DNA of 64,000 nt from Candidatus Kuenenia stuttgartensis (GTDB lineage: Bacteria; Planctomycetota; Planctomycetia; Gemmatales; Gemmataceae), in assembly GCA_945875585.1 (NCBI GenBank), contig CAMCLK010000005.1, forward strand, positions 1 to 64,000. The letters are read 5' to 3'. Position numbers and translations under genes: made by a program. The notes beneath the pieces are model-generated. The model worked only from the letters and a program-made list of their open reading frames with translations, was not told the origin of the DNA and ran no database searches. Each line of letters opens with the position of its first letter. Position 1 is the first letter of the stretch. Below, piece after piece: positions 15,860-24,898 of the stretch.

Positions 15860-16228
15860 ATGATTCAGATGTACACATATATCGATGTTGCAGACAACAC
15901 GGGTGCTAAAGAGTGCATGTGTGTTAAAGTCTTAGGTGGATCAAGGCGTCGATATGCTGGTCTTGGCGATGTAATTGTCGCCAGCGTTAAAAAAGCCAAC
16001 CCAGGTGGCGACGTTAAGAAGGGTGATGTTGTACGTGGCGTTGTTGTGCGCGTTCGCAAGCCCACACGCCGCGCAGACGGTACCTATGTTCGCTTCGATC
16101 GCAATGCTTTGGTGTTGCTCGACAAGGAAGATGAACCTCGTGGAACACGCATCTTTGGTGCTGTTGCCCGCGAATTGCGTGAAAAGAAGTTCACGAAGAT
16201 CACTAATCTCGCTGAGGAGGTGGTCTGA
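15860..16228 (+). CDS. rplN: 50S ribosomal protein L14
   Basis: L14 forms part of the subunit interface near L19 and bridge B8. The 122-residue product has family length, with [18 protein letters not shown] at the start, the [18 protein letters not shown] strand region, and a [20 protein letters not shown] ending. Nothing unusual is seen. It begins the spc-like section of the cluster. Confidence 0.97.
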   Translation: MIQMYTYIDVADNTGAKECMCVKVLGGSRRRYAGLGDVIVASVKKANPGGDVKKGDVVRGVVVRVRKPTRRADGTYVRFDRNALVLLDKEDEPRGTRIFGAVARELREKKFTKITNLAEEVV

Positions 16229-16261
16229 GGCGTTGTCAATGGCGCACCGGATCTCAATGTC

Positions 16262-16630
16262 ATGAATATTCGCAAGAATGATACAGTCGTTGTAATATCA
16301 GGAAATGATGCTGATAGCTCGAAGACCCGTAAGGTCCTTCGTGTTATGCCTGCAGAAGGTAAAGTTGTGGTTGAAGGTGTGAATCGCACGTTCAAACACA
16401 TTCGTCCTAGCAAGCGCAACATGCAAGGTGGACGGTTGTCGATTGAGCGCCCAGTCGACTCCAGTAATGTCATGCTTTATTGTGGGGCATGCAAATCTGG
16501 TGTTCGTACGGGACGTGAGATTCTTCCAGACGGAACCAAGGTTCTGTTTTGCAAGAAATGCAAAAAATCAGGTCGTACGGGAATGATCCGTGTGATTGCC
16601 AAGGCTGCGGCACCCAAGGCAGCTCAATAA
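16262..16630 (+). CDS. rplX: 50S ribosomal protein L24 with zinc ribbon
   Basis: L24 starts 50S assembly and sits at the tunnel exit. The 122-residue product has the KOW strand region (NIRKNDTVVVISGNDA, GKVVVEGVNRTFKH) and a C-terminal knuckle with CGAC and CKKC pairs near 74-101. These can bind zinc, as in many bacterial L24 proteins. An Ala/Lys tail closes it. Start ATG 16262 lies 33 bases after rplN, with a weak upstream site. Confidence 0.96.
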   Translation: MNIRKNDTVVVISGNDADSSKTRKVLRVMPAEGKVVVEGVNRTFKHIRPSKRNMQGGRLSIERPVDSSNVMLYCGACKSGVRTGREILPDGTKVLFCKKCKKSGRTGMIRVIAKAAAPKAAQ

Positions 16631-16654
16631 TACACAAGCAGGGAGTGAGGGGCC

Positions 16655-17197
16655 ATGGCCCGTTTGCATGACAAGTTTCGCCAGGAAATCATGCCAGTTT
16701 TGGCTGAAAAGCTTGGTCGCACCAACCCAATGAGTCTGCCCCGGTTGCAGAAGATTGTGGTGAATATGGGTGTAGGCAAAGCTGTTCAGGAAAAGGCTCG
16801 CATGGAGCAGGCAGCTGATCAACTTGGTCAGATTGCGGGTCAGCGACCTCAGATCACCAAGTCTAAGCGCGCAGTTTCTGGTTTTCGTTTGCGTGAAAAC
16901 ATTGAAATTGGTTGCCGAGTTACTCTTCGTGGCAAGCGGATGTACGAGTTTTTTGATAGACTCCTCAATCTGGCATTACCCCGAATTCGTGACTTTCGTG
17001 GTGTGAACCCGAAGAGTTTCGATGGGAATGGCAACTACAGTCTTGGTCTTGTGGAACAGAATGTTTTCCCCGAAATCAATCCTGACAAGGTTACCTTCAC
17101 CCAGGGTATGGATGTGACCTTTGTGACGACCACGAACAAGGATGATGAAGCGCGTGAATTGCTGCGCGCGTTTGGCATGCCTTTCAGGGACAAATAA
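16655..17197 (+). CDS. rplE: 50S ribosomal protein L5
   Basis: L5 binds 5S rRNA and contacts P-site tRNA through its loop. The 180-residue product matches the family end to end: MSLPRLQKIVVNMGVGKA near 26-43, the KRAVSGFRLRENIEIGCRVTL region, and FPEINPDKVTFTQGMDVTFVT near the C-terminus. A GGGAGTGAGG site precedes ATG 16655. Confidence 0.97.
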   Translation: MARLHDKFRQEIMPVLAEKLGRTNPMSLPRLQKIVVNMGVGKAVQEKARMEQAADQLGQIAGQRPQITKSKRAVSGFRLRENIEIGCRVTLRGKRMYEFFDRLLNLALPRIRDFRGVNPKSFDGNGNYSLGLVEQNVFPEINPDKVTFTQGMDVTFVTTTNKDDEARELLRAFGMPFRDK

Positions 17198-17224
17198 GAC
17201 GCTGTAGCGTTGGAGTAATCGGAT

Positions 17225-17485
17225 ATGGCAACTGATGCGAAGAACGTAGGTTTCAAAAGGGCGTTGGCTCGCTTGGAAGAGCATGCCCGCCAATTGCAGA
17301 AGCGACCCGAGGATCGCATCAAGTCACGTGTGATGCTTCCACGTGAAATCATCCGCATTAAGATGCGTTGCCGGATGTGCGGTAGGGCTCGCGCTGTTTA
17401 TCGTAAATTTGGAATTTGTCGCATCTGTTTCCGCAACTTGGCCAGCGATGGACTGATCCCAGGTGTGCAGAAGGCCAGTTGGTAA
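17225..17485 (+). CDS. rpsN: 30S ribosomal protein S14, zinc-binding type with an N-terminal extension
   Basis: S14 joins the 30S head late in assembly. The 86-residue product contains the zinc knuckle C-x2-C-x12-C-x2-C ([20 protein letters not shown]), placing it with the zinc-binding form, and ends [11 protein letters not shown]. It also has about 25 residues before the core that the standard 61-residue zinc form lacks. Its length is therefore between the short zinc form and the 89-101-residue zinc-free form. Confidence 0.95.
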   Translation: MATDAKNVGFKRALARLEEHARQLQKRPEDRIKSRVMLPREIIRIKMRCRMCGRARAVYRKFGICRICFRNLASDGLIPGVQKASW

Positions 17486-17507
17486 GAGAAGACAGGAATA
17501 TTCAGCC

Positions 17508-17960
17508 ATGATGACTGATACGATTGCGGACATGCTGACACGAATCCGGAATGCAAACCGGATTGAGCGAGCACTGGTTGATATGCCAGCTTCCAAATTG
17601 AAGCTTGGTATTGCTGAAGTGCTGCGACGTGAAGGCTTTATTCTTCATTTTCAGGTTGGTCGTCCTGGATTGGATGAGCAGGGCCACCCTGTTTTCCATG
17701 AAATTGGATCGGACCAAATCGGTGTTGGCAAGACCGTGCTTCGCCTTCACCTGAAATACGGTCCTGATGGCGAGAAGGTTATTCGCCATATTTCCCGCGC
17801 TAGCAAACCAGGTCGCCGTTTTTACATGGCTTCCCGTGAACTGCAGGCAGTTCTTGATGGTCAGGGAATTCGCGTGCTCAGTACTAGCCGTGGAGTTATC
17901 AGCGACCGTGAAGCGAAGTCGCGTAACCTTGGTGGCGAAGTTCTCTGCACGGTGTGGTGA
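17508..17960 (+). CDS. rpsH: 30S ribosomal protein S8 with an insertion
   Basis: S8 binds helix 21 of 16S rRNA and in E. coli represses the spc operon. I start at ATG 17508, nine bases after CAGGAA; ATG 17511 is an immediate alternative. The 150-residue product shows DTIADMLTRIRNANR at the start and GVISDREAKSRNLGGEVLCTVW at the end. Between the two domains, at about 49-68, is an insertion including GLDEQGHPVFHEIGSDQIGV not present in the usual 130-residue protein. Confidence 0.96.
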   Translation: MMTDTIADMLTRIRNANRIERALVDMPASKLKLGIAEVLRREGFILHFQVGRPGLDEQGHPVFHEIGSDQIGVGKTVLRLHLKYGPDGEKVIRHISRASKPGRRFYMASRELQAVLDGQGIRVLSTSRGVISDREAKSRNLGGEVLCTVW

Positions 17961-17999
17961 GACAACGTTTGATCCGTCCTTTGGGCGGGGGAGTTTAAG

Positions 18000-18593
18000 G
18001 TGTCACGCATCGGCAAAGCACCCGTGGTTGTTCCCACAGGGGTAGAGATTAAGATCAACGCGCGTGATGTTGGGGTAAAGGGTCCTAAAGGATCACTGAG
18101 CCTTCAGCACCATCCTCTCGTTGCTGTCAAATTTGATGACAAGGTCCGAAGCCTTGAAGTTCATCGCGTAAGCGATGAGCGTCTTGCTCGCTCGGTCCAC
18201 GGTCTGACCCGTACATTGATTGCCAATATGATTGAAGGCGTGACCAAGGGTTACGAGCGCAAATTGGTGGTCATTGGCTTGGGTTATAAGGCCGAACTTG
18301 ATAAGAAGGACAAGCGCATTGTTCTTCTCAAGGTTGGTTATGCCAATACGGTTGGTGTTCGTGCTCCTGACGGTCTAACCGTTGAGATTGGCGAAACATC
18401 GTACAAGGTCGAAGGATCTGGCGAAGAAAAGGTAGCCTGCATCACAGTGCGGGGTACCGACAAGCAAATGGTTGGTCAGTATGCAGCAGACCTGCGTGCT
18501 GTTCAACCTGCCGAACCATACCAGGGTAAGGGTGTTCGGTACTTCGGCGAAGTTGTTCGTCGTAAGGAAGGCAAGACCAAGGGCGCCGGTTGA
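18000..18593 (+). CDS. rplF: 50S ribosomal protein L6
   Basis: L6 lies near the sarcin-ricin loop and the factor-binding site. The 197-residue product begins with GTG at 18000 after GGGGGAG. It has the two repeated alpha/beta domains: [18 protein letters not shown] at the start, [19 protein letters not shown] in the linker region, and [21 protein letters not shown] at the end. It is about 20 residues longer than usual, spread over loops. Confidence 0.97.
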   Translation: MSRIGKAPVVVPTGVEIKINARDVGVKGPKGSLSLQHHPLVAVKFDDKVRSLEVHRVSDERLARSVHGLTRTLIANMIEGVTKGYERKLVVIGLGYKAELDKKDKRIVLLKVGYANTVGVRAPDGLTVEIGETSYKVEGSGEEKVACITVRGTDKQMVGQYAADLRAVQPAEPYQGKGVRYFGEVVRRKEGKTKGAG

Positions 18594-18645
18594 TTTTTGG
18601 CGCAGTTTGGGGCGGCACAAGCGTCGCCCATGGGAGATTTCGGGG

Positions 18646-19014
18646 ATGAGTGCCACGAAGCAGAAAGCACTGAGCCGGGAGCGTCGGCGGAATCGTGTAC
18701 GTCGAGCCGTCCGCGGCACGGCGGAGCGTCCTCGCCTGACGGTTTTCCGATCAAGCAAGCACATTTACGCCCAAGTGATCGACGACGATCGTGGTCAGAC
18801 GCTGGCCTCAGCCAGCACGGTCAGTCCGGAACTCAAGGGCAAGGTTACCTATGGTGGTAATGCTGCAGCAGCTGAAGCTGTAGGCCGCTTGTTGGCAGAA
18901 AAAGCCAAGGCTGCTGGTGTGGAAAAGGTTTGTTTCGATCGTGGTCAGTACCGTTACCATGGTCGGATCAAAGCTCTGGCTGATGCGGCGAGAACTGGCG
19001 GATTAAGCTTCTGA
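18646..19014 (+). CDS. rplR: 50S ribosomal protein L18
   Basis: L18 binds 5S rRNA with L5. I start at ATG 18646, giving [20 protein letters not shown]; the frame is open far upstream but overlaps rplF without family likeness. The 122-residue product keeps [21 protein letters not shown] and the closing [17 protein letters not shown]. The gap after rplF (52 bases) is the largest in this part of the cluster. Confidence 0.96.
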   Translation: MSATKQKALSRERRRNRVRRAVRGTAERPRLTVFRSSKHIYAQVIDDDRGQTLASASTVSPELKGKVTYGGNAAAAEAVGRLLAEKAKAAGVEKVCFDRGQYRYHGRIKALADAARTGGLSF

Positions 19015-19048
19015 CACGCTAAAGCCCGTAAGGGCGCGGGGAATCGAC

Positions 19049-19564
19049 ATGGCCAAGGAACGTGATCGTGACAGAGGTGACAGGGGCAATGATGATGGCC
19101 TCCAGGACCGCCTCATTAAAGTTCGCCGTAGTTCAACCACTGTAAAAGGTGGTCGGCGCTTCACATTCAATGCCCTTGTTGTCATTGGTGATGGCAAAGG
19201 CAAGGTTGCTTTTGGATACGGTAAGGCGAACGAAGTTCCGCCTGCTGTTGAAAAGGCAACCAAGGAAGCTCGTGAATTGGTACGCCGAAAGCGTGCTGTT
19301 CATCTTCGTGGTGACACCATCCCACACCGAATTGTAGGTCGTTACGGCAGCAGCCGTGTCATTCTTGTTCCAGCCGGTGCTGGTACAGGTGTGAAGGCTG
19401 GTGCCAGTGTTCGTGCAGTCCTTGAAGTTGCAGGTGTTCGCAACATCCTGACCAAGGTGCACGGTAGCACGAATCCGATGAATCTGATCAAGGCAACACT
19501 TGACGGGCTGGAAAACCTCCGGTCCCGCGAGGCGGTGGCCCGACTTCGTGGAGTGGCCCTGTAA
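19049..19564 (+). CDS. rpsE: 30S ribosomal protein S5
   Basis: S5 shapes the mRNA entry channel and decoding accuracy. The 171-residue product has a charged N-terminal tail, the double-stranded-RNA-binding-like domain (RRFTFNALVVIGDGKGKVAFGYG), and the C-terminal domain with ILVPAGAGTGVKAGASVRAV. Its stop codon abuts the rplO start with no gap. The rpmD gene usually found here is absent. Confidence 0.97.
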   Translation: MAKERDRDRGDRGNDDGLQDRLIKVRRSSTTVKGGRRFTFNALVVIGDGKGKVAFGYGKANEVPPAVEKATKEARELVRRKRAVHLRGDTIPHRIVGRYGSSRVILVPAGAGTGVKAGASVRAVLEVAGVRNILTKVHGSTNPMNLIKATLDGLENLRSREAVARLRGVAL

Positions 19565-20062
19565 ATGAATCTGTCCAATCTTTCTATTGGTGTTCATAAA
19601 CGCAAGCTGAAGAAGCGCGTTGGACGTGGTATTGGCTCTGGTCACGGCAAAACAGCTAGCCGTGGTATGAAGGGTCAGTATGCATCAGCTGGCGCTGAGC
19701 TTCCTCGTCCGGTTTTTGAAGGCGGACAGATGCAACTGTTCCGCAAGATCCCCAAGCGTGGCTTTAGTCATGGCAGTTGGGATAAAAGCTATCACGCTGT
19801 TAATGTCCGTGATTTGAACATGTTTGCTGATGGTACTGTTGTTGACCAAGCTCTTCTTGATTCGTCGGGCCTTGCCAAGGGACCTGCTGACGGTATCAGG
19901 ATTCTCGGCACTGGTGAGCTGACCAAGAAATTGACTATTCGTGCAGACCATTTCACCAAGTCCGCACTCGAAAAGATCCAGAAATCCGGCGGTGTTGCTG
20001 AACGGATTCCGTTGGCCAAGAGGCCAGTCCGCAACAAGATGAAACCACCCCGGACGGATTGA
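19565..20062 (+). CDS. rplO: 50S ribosomal protein L15
   Basis: L15 is an assembly protein of the 50S subunit. The 165-residue product shows the basic, glycine-rich head (RVGRGIGSGHGKTASRGMKGQ) followed by FEGGQMQLFRKIPKRGFSH, and a C-terminal domain ending with LTIRADHFTKSALEKIQKSGG. ATG 19565 follows the rpsE TAA directly, so its ribosome site lies inside rpsE and expression is probably coupled. It is about 20 residues longer than usual at the end. Confidence 0.96.
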   Translation: MNLSNLSIGVHKRKLKKRVGRGIGSGHGKTASRGMKGQYASAGAELPRPVFEGGQMQLFRKIPKRGFSHGSWDKSYHAVNVRDLNMFADGTVVDQALLDSSGLAKGPADGIRILGTGELTKKLTIRADHFTKSALEKIQKSGGVAERIPLAKRPVRNKMKPPRTD

Positions 20063-20084
20063 TCCCCGCGCGCCGAGGACCCTC

Positions 20085-21461
20085 ATGGGCAAGTTGAGTA
20101 ATATCTTCCGTATTCCTGAATTGGTCCAGAAACTGGGAATCACACTCCTGTTTCTGGCGATCTATCGGATCGGATTTTCGATTCCCCTGCCGTACATCGA
20201 TCAGGAGAAATTGAATCGCAGCATGGGCGGCTCAGGCGGCCTTAATAGCGTTTTCAATTTCGTTTCGATGTTCTCTGGTGGCGACCTTTCGGGTGCTACT
20301 GTCTTCGGCTTGGGTATTATGCCCTACATTTCGGCCGGCATCATCATGCAATTGATGGCCTATGTCATTCCCGCCCTGCATAGGTTGCAGAAGGAAGAAG
20401 GCCAATCTGGCCAAAAGCAGATCAATAAATATACTCGTTTGCTTACCGTTGTTATTTGTACGGTTCAGGCTGGTTTTTATCTCAACTACTTATTGGGTGA
20501 CAAATCTTCTTCTGTTGGGTCTATGAGCCTACCTGAGGCACAGCTTCCTTACGGTTACTTTGTCGCGATGCTCATGAGCATGGTGGTTGGCACCTTGTTC
20601 CTCATGTGGGTCGGTGAGCAGATTGATGAGTATGGAATTGGTAACGGTGTCAGTCTCATTATCATGGCTGGTATTTTAGCCAGACTGCCTGCTGCCATTA
20701 TCACTTTGCTTTATGAACAAACCGCTACTGGTTGGCGATTTAAAGATTCCGTTCTGACCCTTGGTGGTTCAGGTCAGGACATGAGTTTTGAGCGCTTAGC
20801 CACACTTATTGTATTGTTTGTTACTGTAGTCATCGGGGTTGTCATTATAACCCGCGCCCAGCGACGTATCCCTATGCAATCGGCAAGGCATGTTCGTGGT
20901 TCGCGTGCTTTCGGTGCCGCTGGTCGTCAGTATTTACCGATCAAAATTAATCAGGCTGGCGTTATGCCTGTTATTTTTGCCAGTAGTCTTCTCACACTTC
21001 CTTACTTCCTGTTTATGGCCATGGCCAGTGCGACCTCGTGGGAATGGGCTCGTCGCATAGCTGATGCCTTCCAGCGTCAAGGATGGGTTTACTGCGTCAG
21101 CGAAATCGCCCTGATCTACATATTCAGTTATGTTTGGACTGGCGTGATATTCGACCCTAAGGAAATTGCTGAAAACCTCAAGCGAGGTGGTAACTTTATT
21201 CCTGGTTATCGTCCCGGCGCTCGTACCGCAGATTATATCGATCGTGTTTTGCTTCGAATTACCTACGTTGGGTCTGCTTTCTTAGCCGCTATTGCCATCT
21301 CTCCCACTCTTGTCTCTAGTTTCTTGGAAGTTCGCCCTGATGTTGCTCAGTTTTTTGGTGGCACAAGCCTCCTTATCGTCGTCAGCGTTGCCTTGGATGT
21401 TGTTCAGCGTATCAACAGTCACTTGGTGATGCGTAATTACCCCGGATTGACTGACGATTGA
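20085..21461 (+). CDS. secY: Protein translocase subunit SecY
   Basis: Channel-forming subunit of the Sec translocon in the inner membrane. The 458-residue product has about ten membrane helices. It starts with the cytoplasmic helix MGKLSNIFRIPELVQKLGI and contains the family motifs GLGIMPYISAGIIMQL (helix 2b region), EEGQSGQKQINKYTR, GNGVSLIIMAGI and YLPIKINQAGVMPVIFASSLL. The cytoplasmic loops for SecA and ribosome binding are present. Its place after rplO is standard. Confidence 0.97.
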   Translation: MGKLSNIFRIPELVQKLGITLLFLAIYRIGFSIPLPYIDQEKLNRSMGGSGGLNSVFNFVSMFSGGDLSGATVFGLGIMPYISAGIIMQLMAYVIPALHRLQKEEGQSGQKQINKYTRLLTVVICTVQAGFYLNYLLGDKSSSVGSMSLPEAQLPYGYFVAMLMSMVVGTLFLMWVGEQIDEYGIGNGVSLIIMAGILARLPAAIITLLYEQTATGWRFKDSVLTLGGSGQDMSFERLATLIVLFVTVVIGVVIITRAQRRIPMQSARHVRGSRAFGAAGRQYLPIKINQAGVMPVIFASSLLTLPYFLFMAMASATSWEWARRIADAFQRQGWVYCVSEIALIYIFSYVWTGVIFDPKEIAENLKRGGNFIPGYRPGARTADYIDRVLLRITYVGSAFLAAIAISPTLVSSFLEVRPDVAQFFGGTSLLIVVSVALDVVQRINSHLVMRNYPGLTDD

Positions 21462-21522
21462 TCGATTGGTTCGGTAGGTCTTCCCCGAACCTCAACATGC
21501 CTGTAAATGCGAAAGGTCCCGC

Positions 21523-22185
21523 ATGAGGCTGATATTGCTTGGCCCTCCCGGATGTGGCAAGGGCACGCAGGCCAAATCATTATGTCACGATCTTCGTGCC
21601 GAACATATCGGTACTGGTGATTTGTTGCGTGATGCAATTCGTCGTGAGACTCCCGCTGGCATATTGGCCCGTATTCGGGTTGAGGCAGGCCATCTTGTTC
21701 CCGATGAGCTTGTCAATGATTTAATCGCGGAACGGTTTAGCAGATCAGATCGCCCTGATCGTTTTGTCATGGATGGTTATCCACGGACGTTACCGCAAGC
21801 GTGCGCTTTTGACGCCATTCTTACCGCTGCTGGACTTAATCTTGATTCTGTTTTGATGATGGAAGTGCGTGACGAGGTAATTGTTCATCGGGTTAGTGGT
21901 CGTTGGAGCTGTCCGAAGTTTGGATGCAAAGCCACTTATCATATTGAATCTAATCCTCCTTTCCGGCCCGGTATTTGTTCTGATTGCGGCACGAGTCTCG
22001 TTCAACGAGCCGACGATGCGCCGGAAACTGTTCGTGAACGTCTTGTTATTTATCACCGGGATACTGAGCCTCTTGTTCCTCATTATTCGAAAGCTGGTCT
22101 CTTGATTCGTATTTGTGGTGAGGGTGATATTTCGATTGTCTCACAAGACATGCGTCGTGCCCTAGCGGCCCGATCGATTGTTTGA
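21523..22185 (+). CDS. adk: Adenylate kinase with a zinc-type LID domain
   Basis: Converts ATP plus AMP to two ADP in the cytosol. The 220-residue long-form product has the P-loop GPPGCGKGT at 7-15, the AMP-binding region HIGTGDLLRDAIRRETPAG, and DRFVMDGYPRT. The LID contains four cysteines (CPKFGC and, about 20 residues on, CSDC), the zinc-stabilised arrangement. ATG 21523 lies 61 bases after secY. Codons here use more T than the first ribosomal genes. Confidence 0.97.
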   Translation: MRLILLGPPGCGKGTQAKSLCHDLRAEHIGTGDLLRDAIRRETPAGILARIRVEAGHLVPDELVNDLIAERFSRSDRPDRFVMDGYPRTLPQACAFDAILTAAGLNLDSVLMMEVRDEVIVHRVSGRWSCPKFGCKATYHIESNPPFRPGICSDCGTSLVQRADDAPETVRERLVIYHRDTEPLVPHYSKAGLLIRICGEGDISIVSQDMRRALAARSIV

Positions 22186-22211
22186 TTGGAGCCTGAGGGG
22201 ATTTATTGTTC

Positions 22212-23033
22212 ATGGTGAAGTCTGGGAAGCCTAATCAGATATCATTAAAATCGCATGCTCAAATGGCATTAATGCGTCGTTCAGGGAAATTGGTATCTGA
22301 GGCATTGGCTATTTGCCGGGCTATGGCTGTTCCCGGAACCAGTCTCATCAACCTTGATAGTGCTGTGGAACAACATTTTGTTTCTCACGGTGCGGTTCCT
22401 CTTTTCAAAGGTTACCCCGGCAAGGTTCCTTATCCTGGTAGTACTTGCCTTTCTGTTAACGAGCAGGTGGTTCACGGGCTTCCGGGTCCTCGTGTTCTTC
22501 AGGAAGGTGATTTGTTGAAAATAGATACCGCTTGCCGACTGGATGGTTGGTGCGCGGATGCCGCCGTCACCATTCCTGTCGGTGCGGTTAGTTCTGGTAA
22601 GGAACGGCTGTGCCGAGTGACGGAGGAAGTGTTGCAGCTGGCGATTAAGGAACTGGCAGCAGGATTGAAGCGTCGGGGACTTTGGTCTGAAGTGGCACGC
22701 AAGATGCAGCTGCATGCTGAGGCTTCAGGATTCCGAATGGTGACTCAATATGTGGGTCATGGAATTGGGGAATCAATGCACGAACCCCCCCAGGTTCCGA
22801 ACTATTACGACCGTGAGACGGTCGACCATGATTTTCGCTTGGTTCCGGGCCTCGTATTGGCTGTAGAACCGATGGTTAACATGGGAGTTGCGCAAACCAA
22901 GGTACTTCGCGATCATTGGACAGTGGTAACCCGGGATGGCTTACCGAGTGCTCACGTTGAGCACACACTGGGTTTAATGGCTGATGGTGTGTGGGTAATA
23001 ACCTCGGACAGGGATGATGAGATCGTAACGTAG
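22212..23033 (+). CDS. map: Methionine aminopeptidase, type I
   Basis: Removes the initiator methionine from nascent proteins. All five metal ligands of the family are visible in order: the two Asp of DGWCADAAV, His in [16 protein letters not shown], Glu in AVEPMVN and Glu in SAHVEHTLG. The frame is open from TTG 22206, but I prefer ATG 22212, about eleven bases after GAGGGGA, giving 273 residues. An extension of about 20 residues precedes the catalytic domain. It follows adk by 26 bases, and infA, which often comes next, is missing. Confidence 0.95.
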   Translation: MVKSGKPNQISLKSHAQMALMRRSGKLVSEALAICRAMAVPGTSLINLDSAVEQHFVSHGAVPLFKGYPGKVPYPGSTCLSVNEQVVHGLPGPRVLQEGDLLKIDTACRLDGWCADAAVTIPVGAVSSGKERLCRVTEEVLQLAIKELAAGLKRRGLWSEVARKMQLHAEASGFRMVTQYVGHGIGESMHEPPQVPNYYDRETVDHDFRLVPGLVLAVEPMVNMGVAQTKVLRDHWTVVTRDGLPSAHVEHTLGLMADGVWVITSDRDDEIVT

Positions 23034-23098
23034 TACGGAATCCCTTGCCAATGTCTTTGAATTGGTCTAGTATCGAGGTTTCGCGCGGAGGGCGTGAC

Positions 23099-23212
23099 AT
23101 GAAGGTGCGATCGAGCGTGAAGCGTATTTGTGAGAAGTGCAAGATCATCAAGCGCGAGGGTAAACTCCTCGTGATCTGTGAAGATCCTCGTCACAAGCAA
23201 CGCCAAGGCTGA
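23099..23212 (+). CDS. rpmJ: 50S ribosomal protein L36
   Basis: A 37-residue gene beginning [20 protein letters not shown] and ending DPRHKQRQG. It matches the L36 family closely, including the C-x2-C pair, a later Cys and the His of RHKQ that bind zinc in the standard form. A GGAGGG site lies about seven bases upstream. It sits between map and rpsM as in many bacteria. Confidence 0.96.
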   Translation: MKVRSSVKRICEKCKIIKREGKLLVICEDPRHKQRQG

Positions 23213-23252
23213 GATGCGAGTACGGGCCCGATGGGTCCCCGGAGAGTAGATA

Positions 23253-23633
23253 ATGCCGCGTATTTTGGGTGTGGACTTGCCCAACGACAAGCCGACGCAT
23301 ATTTCCTTGCGTTACATTTATGGCATTGGGCCAGCCTTATCGCTCCGGTTGTGTGATGAAGCTAGGGTTGACCCTCTTCGTCGTGCCCGTGAGCTTTCGG
23401 ACGATGATATCAGCCGATTGGCTACGATCTTAGACCGTGAGTACACGGTAGAAGGTCCTCTTCGCCGGCAGGTACAGCAAAACATTGCTCGTCTGAAGGA
23501 TATTGGTAGTTATCGTGGAATGCGTCACAGGCGCAATCTTCCTTGCCGCGGTCAGCGTTCGAAAACGAATGCGCGTACGCGCAAGGGCCCTCGCAAGACG
23601 GTTGCGGGCAAGAAGGGCGTCAAGGACAAGTAA
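23253..23633 (+). CDS. rpsM: 30S ribosomal protein S13
   Basis: S13 is in the 30S head and forms bridges with L5. The 126-residue product has the start MPRILGVDLPNDKPTHISLRYIYGIGPA, the helix-hairpin-helix-like core, and the tail RGMRHRRNLPCRGQRSKTN plus ARTRKGPRKT that contacts tRNA. A GGAGAG site precedes ATG 23253. Confidence 0.97.
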   Translation: MPRILGVDLPNDKPTHISLRYIYGIGPALSLRLCDEARVDPLRRARELSDDDISRLATILDREYTVEGPLRRQVQQNIARLKDIGSYRGMRHRRNLPCRGQRSKTNARTRKGPRKTVAGKKGVKDK

Positions 23634-23694
23634 GAAACAGTAGGCCCGTAATGTCGGGATGTCATGCGAACAGTCGATGGATGGGGAGTGAGTC

Positions 23695-24075
23695 GTGGCG
23701 AAGACTAAGAAACGTAAGGTTCGTCGTAATGTTAATCAGGGTGTTGCGCATATCCGCGCCACCTTTAACAATACGATTGTGACCATAACCGATCGGCAGG
23801 GCGACACATTGTGTTTCGCTTCGGGCGGTCAGGTTGGTTTCAAGGGTAGCCGTAAGAGCACACCCTTCGCCGCCCAGCGGGCAGCTGAAGTTGCTGCTGA
23901 AAAGGCATCGAAATTTGGTGTTCGTGATCTGGATGTTCGGGTTCAGGGTCCTGGTGCTGGTCGCGAGTCAGCAATCACGGCTTTGCAGGCATCTGGTATG
24001 ATCATCAAGTCAATTGAAGACGTAACGCCGTTGCCACACAACGGTTGCCGTCCACCAAAGAAGCGCAGAGTTTGA
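23695..24075 (+). CDS. rpsK: 30S ribosomal protein S11
   Basis: S11 is on the 30S platform beside the Shine-Dalgarno helix. The 126-residue product starts with GTG at 23695 after GGGGAGTGAG. Core segments [36 protein letters not shown] and the C-terminal [18 protein letters not shown] (nearly invariant in the family) are all present. Confidence 0.97.
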   Translation: MAKTKKRKVRRNVNQGVAHIRATFNNTIVTITDRQGDTLCFASGGQVGFKGSRKSTPFAAQRAAEVAAEKASKFGVRDLDVRVQGPGAGRESAITALQASGMIIKSIEDVTPLPHNGCRPPKKRRV

Positions 24076-24158
24076 TTTCTTAATGCCGCCTGATGGCGGC
24101 AATGACCAGAGCAGTGCTCTGGTTCTTCACGAGATCGAAGGGGTATCGGCGGGTCACC

Positions 24159-24812
24159 ATGGCAAGAACAACGAATCCGGTTTGCAAGATGTGCCGTCGG
24201 GAAGGTCGTAAGCTGTACCTGAAAGGTGCGCGTTGCGAGTCTGACAAGTGCTCTGTCATGCGGCGTAACAAGTCTCCTGGCATGCACGCAGACAAGCGTA
24301 CGAAGCTTTCCGAATACGGAACTCGTCTGCGTGAAAAGCAGAAGCTCAAAAGGTTTTATGGCCTTTTGGACCGTCAGTTCCTTCGCAACTTTGATTTGGC
24401 TTCCCGTACTCGTGGTAACACGGGTGAGCAGCTTTTATCGCTGATGGAACGCCGGATGGACAATGTTGTGTACCGCATGGGTTGGGCAGGCAGCCGTGCT
24501 GCAGCCCGTCAGTTAGTGGTACACGGACATTTTTCTCTCAATGGCAAGCATGTTGATATTCCTAGCTTGCTGGTGAAGCCTGGCGACGTTGTTTCGGTTA
24601 AAAGTCGTGAGCGGTCTCTGAGTCTTGTTCGCAAGCTTGCTGAAGTTGTTGGCCGCAAGGATGCACCTCCTTACCTTGAGGCTCAAGGTTCGGAAAGCGA
24701 TCCTCTTCAATGCCGGATGACACGACTGCCAAGTCGTACTGACGTTGATCCGCGTCTTGAGGATCAAGGTCCACTTCGTGAGCAGTTGATCATCGAATTC
24801 TGCTCCCGTTAA
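24159..24812 (+). CDS. rpsD: 30S ribosomal protein S4, zinc-finger form
   Basis: S4 nucleates 30S assembly and helps control decoding fidelity. I start at ATG 24159; the frame is open 66 bases upstream without family likeness. The 217-residue product has Cys9, Cys12, Cys26 and Cys31, the zinc-finger arrangement. The central helical domain (EKQKLKRFYGLLDRQFLRNF) and the S4 RNA-binding domain from about 105 (RMDNVVYRMGWAGSRAAARQLV) follow. A loop around 170-195 is slightly longer than usual. Confidence 0.96.
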   Translation: MARTTNPVCKMCRREGRKLYLKGARCESDKCSVMRRNKSPGMHADKRTKLSEYGTRLREKQKLKRFYGLLDRQFLRNFDLASRTRGNTGEQLLSLMERRMDNVVYRMGWAGSRAAARQLVVHGHFSLNGKHVDIPSLLVKPGDVVSVKSRERSLSLVRKLAEVVGRKDAPPYLEAQGSESDPLQCRMTRLPSRTDVDPRLEDQGPLREQLIIEFCSR

Positions 24813-24898
24813 TTTTTTGGTATAACACGGGATTGATGCCCTGATGCTAGTTGTCGACCCCGTTGGCACGGGGTCTCCTGTTCGAGGAGAGGAACGAC

